64,000 nt of DNA from Arenimonas sp. (GTDB taxonomy: Bacteria > Pseudomonadota > Alphaproteobacteria > Rhizobiales > Rhizobiaceae). Location: the NCBI GenBank assembly GCA_019459145.1, contig JAIBEK010000027.1, positions 147,008 through 211,007 on the forward strand. Direction: 5' to 3'. The position numbers and the translations under genes are program-made. Below, piece by piece: positions 36,484 to 45,159 of this stretch; positions within the stretch are counted from its first letter, which is position 1, and each line of letters opens with the position of its first letter. Below the pieces are notes generated by a model, which saw only the letters and a program-made list of their open reading frames with translations, made no database searches and was not told the DNA's origin.

Positions 36484-37698
36484 TCAAGCCGATTTCTGTC
36501 CCCCTGTCTCATGCGTCCTGAGCAGCGCCATCAGCATCGGCCCGAGAGAAAACTCGCCTCTTTCAGACCGTCTTGTCAAATCTCTCAGATATCCGCCTGG
36601 TGAGTTGATATGCCCTGCCCGCTCAAGAACACAGGCCATAGCCACCGCTGCATTCTCTGGTCCCATGGCTTCGCAGGCGTCCTGATAGGCAGACGGGCTA
36701 ACCCCAAGCATGCTCCGAACCACGACTGCGGCGGTCATCAGTTCTCGCCAGTGCGAGATTGAACCACCAGGAGCGTAATCTGCGATCTGCGGGCACGCCC
36801 TAAGCACCATACCCAGGGGAAAGGCCTTTATCGGCTGGGCAGCTGGTCTTGGTTTTGCCGCCAGCCTCTCACCCTGCTCATTTTCAGAGCTAGGTTCAAG
36901 TTCATTTAAGGATTTGGTATTTGAATTCTGTATGTGATGACGGATTTCGTCACCATTGGCGTCGGTTTTTCGAGGAATTAGCTGAATTTCCAGCATGTTG
37001 ATTGCTTCCTCGCTCAACAAGGTAAGTTCATCAAGGCAGGCTTCGAGGGCGGGGGTTGTCTTCGCCGTCTTGATCCGAGCAATGGTCGTCACCAGAGCAT
37101 CCTCGACGGCTTGCCAGTTCCCTGCGGCGCCCTCCTCCATCGCGGCAGTGATAAGCTTGCGAATGTCGCGGCGTTTGATTGTGATGCGTTCTTTGATGAC
37201 ACGCAGCCGCCGGCTCTCCTCGGCAACCTGATGAGCCATTATCGCGAGCTCTTCTGCGCGGGCAAGAAGTGGCGCGAGACTGAAACCGTAGGCGGTTTCT
37301 ATTCCTCCATCGTTTCCTTTGCGAGCGTAGCGCTTGCCGTTCGGGCTGTCGTTGCGCTGGATAAGCCCCGCCTGCACGAGGAGAGCGAGGTTCTCACGAA
37401 GCGTCGTTCCCGCGATCCCGTTGGCGCGGATCGCAAGCTGAGCATTCGATGGAAAGACGACAAGATTGCTGTCTTCGCTGAGTTCCTGCTCTGGGTAGAA
37501 GCTCAGCAAGGCATTCAAGACGGCAAGGGCACGGTCACGCAGACCGAGCATCGTTCTCGCCTCGCAGGCGCTGCGATAGACTCTCCACTTGTCGACGCTT
37601 TTTCCCGCTTGGATATCTGCCGTCGCAAGCTGACGTTTCACCAAGGCAAGCGTCATCGGCCGCCGCCCGAATGGCGTCGTTACATTTCCTGTCTGCAT
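36484..37698 (-). CDS. repC: RepC replication initiator
   Basis: The 404-residue protein has the RepC pattern: N-terminal TPFGRRPMTLALVKRQ, then RDRALAVLNALLSFYPE and VVFPSNAQLAIRANGIAGTTLRENLALLV, a winged-helix region. The C-terminal part contains YAPGGSISHWRELMTAA and GGYLRDLTRR. RepC starts replication at an origin inside its own gene. The 154-bp gap to repB holds the counter-transcribed RNA that limits RepC synthesis. Confidence 0.96.
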   Translation of the reverse strand: MQTGNVTTPFGRRPMTLALVKRQLATADIQAGKSVDKWRVYRSACEARTMLGLRDRALAVLNALLSFYPEQELSEDSNLVVFPSNAQLAIRANGIAGTTLRENLALLVQAGLIQRNDSPNGKRYARKGNDGGIETAYGFSLAPLLARAEELAIMAHQVAEESRRLRVIKERITIKRRDIRKLITAAMEEGAAGNWQAVEDALVTTIARIKTAKTTPALEACLDELTLLSEEAINMLEIQLIPRKTDANGDEIRHHIQNSNTKSLNELEPSSENEQGERLAAKPRPAAQPIKAFPLGMVLRACPQIADYAPGGSISHWRELMTAAVVVRSMLGVSPSAYQDACEAMGPENAAVAMACVLERAGHINSPGGYLRDLTRRSERGEFSLGPMLMALLRTHETGGQKSA

Positions 37699-37793
37699 GT
37701 TCCTCTCACCTTTCTAAAGGCAAAGGAAATCAACTCACCAAACTGGCGCCAAAGACTCTTGACTGTGATTCATGGAAATGCGATTCTCAGGTT

Positions 37794-37848
37794 GCTTAGA
37801 CATGAGGAAGGCTTCCACGACGGCGACGTTGGGGGGCCTTTTTCTTTT
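37794..37848 (+). ncRNA. Counter-transcribed RNA (ctRNA/incA-type) in the repB-repC gap
   Basis: On the plus strand, opposite to repBC, a -35 TTGACT (37759-37764) is spaced 17 bp from GATTCT (37782-37787). A hairpin AGGC...GCCT at 37809-37839 is followed by a T tract, TTTTTCTTTT. The RNA would be about 55 nt. Position, direction and size agree with the antisense RNAs that control copy number and incompatibility in repABC plasmids. The -10 is poor, so the start is approximate. Confidence 0.75.
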
Positions 37849-37852
37849 GCCG

Positions 37853-38839
37853 CTATTTTCCTTCTGTTTTAGTTGAACTCAGAAACTCCTGATGCAGACG
37901 ATCGAGGTTTTCGGCAATAAACCGACCAAACCTGCCAGCGTCGTTTGCTTTCAGCGCGATCGAGTAGCTTTTCCCGCTTCCCTTGAACTCTGCTCGGACA
38001 CTCGAATCATGTGCGCGCCATTCACTTGCATTGCTCAGCCGCTTTGATGGCCTGGCTGCCTTCTTGATACTCTTTGCAAGAAGTTCGAAACGCGCGTCTG
38101 AGCCGAGCGACGAGAATGATGGATCGTCGACAAGGGTCCGCACCAGTTCAAGCGTTGCAGGTCTTTCGATCTGCTGGGCAAACTCGGTCCAACGATCCCG
38201 ACCAACGGACTTCGCCGCGCCAATTGCATTCGCGATCTCGGCCGGTACGCGACCCGATACGGACAACATCCGGGTCAACATCGGCGCGTCCACAGAGAGC
38301 GCGGTCTGGATCGTCGACCTGTCATATGACAGGTCAACCAATCGCTGGGCGAACATTGCGCGCTCGATGAAGGACAGATTTTCGCGGGCAGAGTTTTCCT
38401 GACCCTGAGCAATGACATGGTCCGCGTCTGAGATTGCCTTTACGACAGCCCGGACCGGGCGTCGGAGATCCTTGGCGGCGCGCGCGCGACGATGCCCGAA
38501 GACGATCTGATAGCGGCCTTCGGTTGTAGGGTGGGGGCGGACCTGTATCGGCGTGTCCTGACCACGCTCCCGGATTGCTTCGAGTAGCTCGGCGTAGGCG
38601 ATATCGTCGACACCCATCCTGTCTGTAACGAAAGAGGATTCAAGAAGCTCAGGATCAAGCTCGATGATCGTTTCGCCGGGAACGTTTTGTTCGGCCTGTG
38701 CGACCTTGTCTCGAAGCTCGCTCAGCGAACTGATCATGGATCTGGAGGCACCGTGGGTGGCATACCCAGGTGTCGCCTTGCGTTCTTTACCTTCGTTCGC
38801 TGAGGACGTGATGTTCGCAAATACGTTCTTACGCGCCAT
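37853..38839 (-). CDS. repB: RepB partition protein (ParB family)
   Basis: The 328-residue protein has the N-terminal MARKNVFANI start, a ParB nuclease-like fold (YAELLEAIRERGQDTPIQVRPHP, FGHRRARAAKDLGR-like motif near residue 100) and a central helix-turn-helix region that binds parS. It segregates plasmid copies with RepA and co-represses the operon. It is separated from repA by 74 bp that contain a candidate parS copy. Confidence 0.96.
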   Translation of the reverse strand: MARKNVFANITSSANEGKERKATPGYATHGASRSMISSLSELRDKVAQAEQNVPGETIIELDPELLESSFVTDRMGVDDIAYAELLEAIRERGQDTPIQVRPHPTTEGRYQIVFGHRRARAAKDLRRPVRAVVKAISDADHVIAQGQENSARENLSFIERAMFAQRLVDLSYDRSTIQTALSVDAPMLTRMLSVSGRVPAEIANAIGAAKSVGRDRWTEFAQQIERPATLELVRTLVDDPSFSSLGSDARFELLAKSIKKAARPSKRLSNASEWRAHDSSVRAEFKGSGKSYSIALKANDAGRFGRFIAENLDRLHQEFLSSTKTEGK

Positions 38840-38891
38840 GAAAGCAAACTCCGTATCTGATTATGCCGCTGTTTTCGTTACGGAAAAAAAC

Positions 38892-38909
38892 GATCTGTAC
38901 GGCTGACAA
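38892..38909. other. Candidate parS site 2 (between repA and repB)
   Basis: An exact 18-bp copy of the site at 36407-36424 lies 4 bp from the repA stop, in the gap before repB. See the entry for copy 1. An 18-bp perfect repeat at two typical parS positions is unlikely by chance. Confidence 0.6.
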
Positions 38910-38913
38910 TCGA

Positions 38914-40101
38914 CTAAGCACTGCGCCGCCCCCAAGCCTTCTGGAGTTGCTCGATGACTTCATTGTTGACGGCATCCATTGACTCACGGGCTCGATCATA
39001 TGTCGAGGCCGTGAACTGAGCGCGCTCGACCTCGTACAAGCTCTGCTTGGTCAGGCCGGCATCTGAGACTGCGGTCGATTTGACCATATGGTTTTTCATC
39101 ATATGCTGAGCGAACATCGACTGCATAAAACCGACCATCTGCTGTTGCGGGATGTCGGTTGGCTCGTAACGTGTCACCAGATAACGGAACCAGTCGAGAG
39201 ACACGTCAACGCCCACACTTTCGACGCTCTTTAAGATCTCTCCGAGCATCAGCAGGAACTGAGACATTGACATGATGTCGAGCATCTGCGGATGGACCGT
39301 GATGAGGACCGATGTCGCGGCAGTCAGCGCCGTCAGCGTGAGATAGCCAAGCTGGGGAGGGCAGTCGACGACAACGACATCGTAGCGATCATCGACCTCT
39401 GCCAGTGCGTCCCCGATGCGGGTGTAGAACATCTTTCCGGCAGTCGAGTCTTTCCGCTGCATGGCGATCGGAGTTTCGTACTCGTACTCCTGCAGCTCGA
39501 GATTGGCAGGCACCACATCGAGGTTTGGAAAATTGGTAGCCTGAATCACGTCTTTGATAGACATGCGGTGGTCGTCGTAGCGCAACGCTTCATAGAACGA
39601 CTTCTTCTCGTCCAACTCGGGCTGGATGCCGTAAAGCGCGGTCAATGATGCCTGAGGGTCAAGGTCGACAGCGAGGACTCGGTAGCCCTTCAACGCGAGA
39701 AATTGCGCGAGGTGAGCTGAGGTCGTGGTCTTTCCCGAACCGCCTTTGAAATTGACGACTGCTATAACCTGCAGCTTCTCATGAGCCTGCCGATGCGGCA
39801 CCCGATCAAGCAACTGGCGAAGCTCGTTGATCTGATCTGCGGTATAGTAGCGTCGGCCGGTCGATGTCGTGCTAGGCTCGACTCCCTTTCCCTGAAGGTG
39901 AAGCTTCTTGAGATAGCTCTGCGAGACGCCGACAAAGTCCGCGACTTCCGCCAGTGAGAACTGGCGAAGCGTCTTCTGTGCATTCGGTGGGAATTTCTCC
40001 TGCCGCAGCATGTCGAGCTTCGAGGATATGTCCCCGCCCTGTGCGAGGATTGTATCCGCGAAACTCGTCACTTTCTCTGAAGCGGCCATTTTCACGCTCA
40101 T
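38914..40101 (-). CDS. repA: RepA partition ATPase (ParA family)
   Basis: The 395-residue protein has an N-terminal helix-turn-helix (SLAEVADFVGVSQSYLKKL) and a deviant Walker A motif FKGGSGKTTTSAHL near residue 118. The ParA motif VVVDCPPQLGYLTL follows near 245. RepA drives segregation and represses its own promoter, helped by RepB. Its likely operator is the 12-bp inverted repeat 18-56 bp upstream of the ATG. Confidence 0.97.
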   Translation of the reverse strand: MSVKMAASEKVTSFADTILAQGGDISSKLDMLRQEKFPPNAQKTLRQFSLAEVADFVGVSQSYLKKLHLQGKGVEPSTTSTGRRYYTADQINELRQLLDRVPHRQAHEKLQVIAVVNFKGGSGKTTTSAHLAQFLALKGYRVLAVDLDPQASLTALYGIQPELDEKKSFYEALRYDDHRMSIKDVIQATNFPNLDVVPANLELQEYEYETPIAMQRKDSTAGKMFYTRIGDALAEVDDRYDVVVVDCPPQLGYLTLTALTAATSVLITVHPQMLDIMSMSQFLLMLGEILKSVESVGVDVSLDWFRYLVTRYEPTDIPQQQMVGFMQSMFAQHMMKNHMVKSTAVSDAGLTKQSLYEVERAQFTASTYDRARESMDAVNNEVIEQLQKAWGRRSA

Positions 40102-40118
40102 TGATTTGTTCGCCTTCA

Positions 40119-40157
40119 GTCACGATAATTCTAGGATTTTCGTCCAATTATCGTGAC
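40119..40157. promoter_or_regulatory. repA operator (inverted repeat)
   Basis: Perfect 12-bp arms, GTCACGATAATT and AATTATCGTGAC, flank a 15-bp centre just upstream of the repA ATG. Autorepression by RepA at a palindrome in this position is established for repABC plasmids; that this is the site is inferred from its symmetry and place. Confidence 0.7.
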
Positions 40158-40309
40158 ATTCACCCGATTCCCACACCATGGCAAGAAAAATAGGGTTAGC
40201 AAACCCATAACGTGCACAAGCGAATGCAAGGAGGTCCGTTTGGATGTACCGTTTTCTTGAGCAATTTCCGTATGTTGCCGCTGAAGCATGAAAGGCAACA
40301 GATGCGGCC

Positions 40310-40329
40310 CACTAACACTTTTGCTAGTG
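40310..40329 (+). promoter_or_regulatory. Lux-box-like element 1
   Basis: CACTAACACTTTTGCTAGTG fits the general lux-type box NNCT-N12-AGNN and is an imperfect dyad. It lies about 140 bp upstream of the traI start. In Ti-type plasmids a tra box bound by TraR sits in this repA-traI interval. Confidence 0.5.
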
Positions 40330-40388
40330 AACTCGAGGACCTAATCCCTATTTTTTGGAGTCAAACACCCGGCCGCGATGGAATCAGT

Positions 40389-40408
40389 CGCTAACACTTT
40401 TGGCAGTA
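40389..40408 (+). promoter_or_regulatory. Lux-box-like element 2
   Basis: CGCTAACACTTTTGGCAGTA is a second NNCT-N12-AGNN element. It shares CTAACACTTTTG with element 1, whose centre lies 79 bp upstream. It ends about 60 bp before the traI ATG, a good place for activating the traI-trb promoter. Confidence 0.5.
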
Positions 40409-40468
40409 GATCGAAGTTCACTGTCCCGGCAAACCTCCCTACGTCATCAACGCAGGGAGGTCTGCTCA

Positions 40469-41071
40469 ATGCGCGTCGTCACCATCAAGAACCTGAAGGG
40501 CGAAGCTGAGAACCGCCTCAACCACGACATGCACCGTCTCCGTGCCCGCATTTCCCGCGGTCGATTGGCTTGGAAAGTCCGTTGCACATCCGGTCTTGAA
40601 AGAGGCAACTTCGACAAGCTGGGTCCGGCATACGTCCTTCGCCTCCGCCGCTGCGACGCTGTGGTCGGAAGCGCGCGCCTCCTGGAGAAGGTATTTCCCC
40701 AACTCCTGGAGATGGCGCATCTCTCAACCTACCATCGAATAATCGAAAGTTCTCGATTTTGCGGGGATGTGAACACCGCAGTGGAACGGGAGCAGGCGAG
40801 CCTTCGCTTGGCAACGCTCGTGATGTTTGCCGGCATCGTCGAGTGGAGCATCCTCAACGGTTACAGGGAATTCGTGACCGCGACGGACGGCAGGCTCGAG
40901 CGCATCTTATGTCGTGCGGACTGGCTTCTGAGCCGTCTCGGCGCGACTGCACAGATCAACGAAACGAGAAGCGTCGCTGACCTATTCCTCGCAGACCGGC
41001 AGAGCCTCGATCGTCTTCGACCCGGCGCCTATTCGTCAGACTTTCCAATCTATCAAACGGAAGCGGCCTGA
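40469..41071 (+). CDS. traI: TraI-like acyl-homoserine-lactone synthase homologue, divergent
   Basis: The 200-residue LuxI-family protein aligns with Ti-plasmid TraI over its length: MHRLRA...GRLAW, ARLL, FPQLLEM, ESSRFCGD, LATLVMFAGIVEWS and FVTATDGRLERIL. Several residues conserved in the family are missing. The Phe of the R-x-x-V-F motif is Ser. The first Asp of the D-x-x-D motif is Gly. The PT/PA-x-GP-x-ML loop after ARLL, about eight residues, is deleted. The synthase may therefore be inactive or altered. The ATG at 40469 has GGGAGG 8 bp upstream. It is the first gene of the trb operon, 2 bp before trbB, and diverges from repABC as in quorum-controlled plasmids. Confidence 0.82.
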   Translation: MRVVTIKNLKGEAENRLNHDMHRLRARISRGRLAWKVRCTSGLERGNFDKLGPAYVLRLRRCDAVVGSARLLEKVFPQLLEMAHLSTYHRIIESSRFCGDVNTAVEREQASLRLATLVMFAGIVEWSILNGYREFVTATDGRLERILCRADWLLSRLGATAQINETRSVADLFLADRQSLDRLRPGAYSSDFPIYQTEAA

Positions 41072-41073
41072 TC

Positions 41074-42045
41074 ATGCTCAGCACCCAAAACCGCTCACTC
41101 CCCCGTCTCGTCAGCAAGCTGCAGAACGCATTGGGAGATCATTTGTGTGTAGCACTCGAAGACCCGAGCGTCGTTGAGATCATGCTCAACCCTGATGGTC
41201 GGCTTTTCATCGAAAGGCTTGGTCACGGCATGGCCGCGGCTGGTGAGATGACGCGGTCTGCGGCGGAAACCGTCATCGGAAGCGTCGCCCATGTTTTGAA
41301 CTCGGAGGTGGACGACGATCGCCCTATCGTTTCGGGCGAGTTGCCGATCGGCGGACACCGTTTCGAAGGACTACTCCCACCGGTCGTCTCGGGTCCGTCG
41401 TTCACCATCCGCCGTCGTGCGTCGCGGCTCATACCTCTTGATGACTATGTGTTGAGCAAAGTCATGACCGCAAGGCATGCGGAGATCATTCGCAGCGCTA
41501 TAGTCTCGAAGCTCAATATCCTCGTTGCCGGTGGTACTGGTTCGGGCAAGACCACGCTCACCAACGCGATCCTCGCGGAGATCATATCAAACTCCCCCGA
41601 CGATCGGCTGGTCATTCTGGAAGACACTGCCGAAATCCAATGCGCTGCCGACAACGCGGTTATCCTGCACACCAGTGACGTCGTGGACATGTCGCGTCTC
41701 CTGAAAAGTACAATGCGCCTTAGGCCGGATCGGATCATCGTTGGCGAGGTCCGTGACGGCGCAGCCCTGACCATGCTTAAGGCGTGGAACACGGGCCACC
41801 CTGGAGGTGTCACAACGATCCACTCCAATAGCGCGCGTTCCGCACTTCAGCGTCTTGAGCAACTGACCGCCGAGGCAAGCCATCAGCCGATGCAGGCGGT
41901 CATCGGAGATGCAATCGATCTGATCATCTCGATTGAACGAACGGCCAAAGGACGGCGGATCAGCGAGATCCTCCATGTGACCCGCTTTGCAGGCGGCCAC
42001 TACCAAACGGAACCTTATGCAGAGGAGAACCGGGATGCAGTCTGA
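41074..42045 (+). CDS. trbB: TrbB, VirB11-type secretion ATPase
   Basis: This 323-residue hexameric ATPase belongs to the conjugation channel. It has Walker [12 protein letters not shown] near residue 150, [10 protein letters not shown] near 178, the Asp box GEVRDGAA near 223 and the His box [12 protein letters not shown] near 243. It acts at the cytoplasmic face of the inner membrane for pilus assembly and DNA export. It overlaps trbC by 11 bp. Confidence 0.96.
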   Translation: MLSTQNRSLPRLVSKLQNALGDHLCVALEDPSVVEIMLNPDGRLFIERLGHGMAAAGEMTRSAAETVIGSVAHVLNSEVDDDRPIVSGELPIGGHRFEGLLPPVVSGPSFTIRRRASRLIPLDDYVLSKVMTARHAEIIRSAIVSKLNILVAGGTGSGKTTLTNAILAEIISNSPDDRLVILEDTAEIQCAADNAVILHTSDVVDMSRLLKSTMRLRPDRIIVGEVRDGAALTMLKAWNTGHPGGVTTIHSNSARSALQRLEQLTAEASHQPMQAVIGDAIDLIISIERTAKGRRISEILHVTRFAGGHYQTEPYAEENRDAV

Positions 42046-42409
42046 GAGGTCATTCCCGACAATTGCCGTTATTGCCGTCGCAGTGATCGCCGCTGCAACG
42101 CCAGCTTTCGCCAGTTCCGGCGGAAGTCTTCCGTGGGAAGGGCCGCTCGAGCAGATCCAGGAATCTATTACCGGCCCTGTCGCGGGCTATATTGCACTGG
42201 CCGCTGTCGCGATTGCCGGCGGCATGCTGATCTTCGGCGGCGAGCTCAACGATTTCGCCCGCAGGCTGATGTACGTCGTCCTGGTCGCCGGTATTCTGCT
42301 CGGCGCCACGACGATCGTCGGTTTGTTCGGCGCGACTGGCGCATCGATAGGCTTGCCAAGGGATCAGGTCAGCCAACAGTTTTCGGACGGGGAAGGGGAG
42401 GGGGCCTGA
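42035..42409 (+). CDS. trbC: TrbC, VirB2-type pilin
   Basis: The 124-residue prepilin has a signal sequence ([17 protein letters not shown]) cut after about residue 27 and two hydrophobic helices separated by a short loop. The mature pilin may be cyclised by the TraF peptidase encoded further right. The start at 42035 is chosen for the signal peptide. Confidence 0.92.
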   Translation: MQSERSFPTIAVIAVAVIAAATPAFASSGGSLPWEGPLEQIQESITGPVAGYIALAAVAIAGGMLIFGGELNDFARRLMYVVLVAGILLGATTIVGLFGATGASIGLPRDQVSQQFSDGEGEGA

Positions 42410-42693
42410 TGAGCCTCCACCGCAATCGAATCCACCGCGCCTTGTCACGGCCAAACCTCCTGATGGGCGCTGACCGCGAGCTGGTGCTGATCACCGGGCT
42501 TGCCGCCGTAATCCTGATCTTCGTCGTCTTGACGCTTTACTCGGCGCTCTTTGGTGTGGCGGTCTGGATCGTCATCGTCGGCTTGCTTCGCATGATGGCC
42601 AAGTCCGATCCCCAGATGCGGCAGGTTTATGCCCGTCACATTTCCTACAAGCCCCACTACCGGCCGACGGCCGCGCCGTGGCGAAAATACTGA
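42409..42693 (+). CDS. trbD: TrbD, VirB3-type inner-membrane protein
   Basis: The 94-residue protein begins [25 protein letters not shown], typical of TrbD. One long hydrophobic stretch (about residues 27-60) follows. It is coupled to trbC by ATGA and assists TrbE in the channel. The frame is open upstream, but the family start is here. Confidence 0.93.
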   Translation: MSLHRNRIHRALSRPNLLMGADRELVLITGLAAVILIFVVLTLYSALFGVAVWIVIVGLLRMMAKSDPQMRQVYARHISYKPHYRPTAAPWRKY

Positions 42694-42702
42694 GGTGTCC
42701 CA

Positions 42703-45159
42703 ATGGTTTCCCTCAAACGATTTCGCGCGACTGCTCCGTCTTTTGCAGATCTGGTTCCATATGCCGGGCTGGTGGATAACGGAGTTCTTCTGCTGAAGGA
42801 CGGAAGCCTGATGGCTGGCTGGTATTTTGCCGGTCCGGACGCCGAGAGCGCCACCGACCTCGAACGCAATGAGATGTCGCGGCAAATCAACGCAATCCTG
42901 TCGAGACTGGGGACGGGCTGGATGATCCAGGTCGAGGCGATCCGGGTACCGACGGTCGACTATCCGTCTCCAGAGCAGTGCCATTTTCCGGATTCTGTTA
43001 CGCGCGCAATCGACGCGGAGCGCAGGAGCCATTTCGAGCGAGAGCAGGGACACTTCGAGAGCAAGCATGCGGTCATTTTGACCTATCGGCCGCTCGAGTC
43101 GAAGAAGACTGCGTTAGCCAAATACACCTATTCGGATGAGGCAAGCCGGAAGAAATCGTATGCGGACACGGTCCTGTTCGTATTCCGCAACGCCATTCGG
43201 GAAATCGAACAATACCTAGCCAACACGCTGTCGATCGCCCGCATGCAGACCCGCGAGGTCCGCGAGAAGGGAGGGGAGCGGGTCGCACGCTATGACGATC
43301 TCCTGCAGTTCGTTCGATTTTGCATCACGGGAGAGAGCCATCCGGTCCGCTTGCCTGATGTCCCGATGTATCTTGACTGGTTGGTGACCGCAGAACTCCA
43401 GCATGGCCTGACGCCGAAGGTCGAGAACCGGTTTCTCGCTGTCGTCGCCATTGATGGCCTGCCGGCGGAAAGCTGGCCCGGCATCCTCAACAACCTCGAC
43501 CTGATGCCGCTGACTTACCGCTGGTCGTCGCGGTTCATATTCCTCGACGCCGAAGAGGCGCGCCAGAAGCTTGAACGCACGCGAAAGAAGTGGCAGCAAA
43601 AGGTACGCCCCTTCTTCGACCAACTGTTCCAGACCCAGAGCCGATCGATCGATCAGGATGCCTTGTCCATGGTCGCCGAGACCGAGGACGCCATAGCCCA
43701 GGCCTCCTCGCATCTCGTCGCCTACGGCTACTACACCCCGGTCGTCATCCTGTTCGATGGAGACAGTGAAGCCTTACAGGAGAAGGCGGAAGCCATTCGC
43801 CGGCTGGTTCAGGCGGAGGGTTTCGGAGCGCGTATCGAGACCTTGAACGCGACAGATGCGTTTCTCGGCAGCCTGCCCGGCAACTGGTACGCCAACATTC
43901 GTGAACCGCTGATCAATACGCGCAACCTGGCGGACCTGGTCCCGTTGAACTCGGTGTGGTCGGGAAGTCCTGTCGCTCCATGCCCGTTCTATCCATCAAA
44001 CTCGCCGCCGTTGATGCAGGTTGCCTCGGGATCGACGCCGTTTCGCCTGAACTTGCATGTTGACGATGTCGGCCACACCCTGATCTTTGGACCTACGGGA
44101 TCGGGCAAGTCGACCCTTCTCGCGCTCGTCGCCGCACAATTCCGGCGTTACGAATTCGCCCAGATCTTTGCCTTCGACAAGGGCAACTCGCTCCTCCCTC
44201 TTACAGTCGCTGCAGGCGGCGATCACTACGAGATCGGCAACGACCAAAACGGGGAGGGGAGAACACTGGCATTCTGCCCGCTATTCGATCTTTCCACAGA
44301 CGCAGATCGGGCCTGGGCCATCGAATGGATCGAAATGCTTGTCGCACTCCAAGGCGTCACCATCACGCCCGACCATCGCAATGCGATCTCACGTCAGATT
44401 GGGCTAATGGCGACCGCGCCCGGAAAATCGTTGTCGGACTTCGTCAGCGGGGTGCAGATGCGCGAGATCAAGGATGCGCTCCATCACTATACGGTCGATG
44501 GGCCGATGGGTCAGCTTCTAGACGCCGAAGAGGACGGCCTGACGCTCCGGGCATTCCAATGCTTCGAGATCGAGCAGCTCATGAACATGGGCGAGCGCAA
44601 TCTGGTACCCGTCCTCACCTATCTCTTCCACCGGATCGAGAAGCGGCTCGACGGTTTTCCGAGCCTGATCCTGCTGGATGAAGCTTGGCTGATGCTCGGA
44701 CATCCGGTGTTCCGCGACAAGATCAGGGAATGGCTGAAGGTGCTCCGCAAAGCCAATTGCGCCGTGGTACTGGCGACCCAATCTATCTCGGACGCCGAGC
44801 GCTCCGGCATCATCGATGTTCTGAAGGAAGCCTGCCCGACAAAGATCTGCCTGCCGAATGGCGCCGCGCGCGAGCCGGGTACGCGCGAGTTCTATGAACG
44901 TATCGGTTTCAACGAGCGTCAGATCGAGATCGTCTCAAGCGCCATTCCTAAGCGTGAATACTACGTCGCCACGCCCGATGGCCGACGGCTCTTCGACATG
45001 TCACTCGGACCGGTGGCGCTGAGCTTCGTCGGTGCCACAGGAAAGGAAGACCTGAAGCGCATCCGAGCGCTGAAGGCAGCACATGGCCAAGACTGGCCAA
45101 TTCATTGGCTTGAAAAGAGAGGAGTTCACGATGCAACGTCGCTACTCGACGTCCAATAA
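42703..45159 (+). CDS. trbE: TrbE, VirB4-type ATPase
   Basis: This 818-residue protein is the largest ATPase of the secretion channel. It has Walker A FGPTGSGKSTLL near residue 463, Walker B LILLDEAWLML near 655 and ATQSISDAERSG further on. It powers pilus assembly and substrate transfer at the inner membrane. It starts 9 bp after trbD. Its 3' end overlaps trbJ by 29 bp. Confidence 0.96.
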   Translation: MVSLKRFRATAPSFADLVPYAGLVDNGVLLLKDGSLMAGWYFAGPDAESATDLERNEMSRQINAILSRLGTGWMIQVEAIRVPTVDYPSPEQCHFPDSVTRAIDAERRSHFEREQGHFESKHAVILTYRPLESKKTALAKYTYSDEASRKKSYADTVLFVFRNAIREIEQYLANTLSIARMQTREVREKGGERVARYDDLLQFVRFCITGESHPVRLPDVPMYLDWLVTAELQHGLTPKVENRFLAVVAIDGLPAESWPGILNNLDLMPLTYRWSSRFIFLDAEEARQKLERTRKKWQQKVRPFFDQLFQTQSRSIDQDALSMVAETEDAIAQASSHLVAYGYYTPVVILFDGDSEALQEKAEAIRRLVQAEGFGARIETLNATDAFLGSLPGNWYANIREPLINTRNLADLVPLNSVWSGSPVAPCPFYPSNSPPLMQVASGSTPFRLNLHVDDVGHTLIFGPTGSGKSTLLALVAAQFRRYEFAQIFAFDKGNSLLPLTVAAGGDHYEIGNDQNGEGRTLAFCPLFDLSTDADRAWAIEWIEMLVALQGVTITPDHRNAISRQIGLMATAPGKSLSDFVSGVQMREIKDALHHYTVDGPMGQLLDAEEDGLTLRAFQCFEIEQLMNMGERNLVPVLTYLFHRIEKRLDGFPSLILLDEAWLMLGHPVFRDKIREWLKVLRKANCAVVLATQSISDAERSGIIDVLKEACPTKICLPNGAAREPGTREFYERIGFNERQIEIVSSAIPKREYYVATPDGRRLFDMSLGPVALSFVGATGKEDLKRIRALKAAHGQDWPIHWLEKRGVHDATSLLDVQ

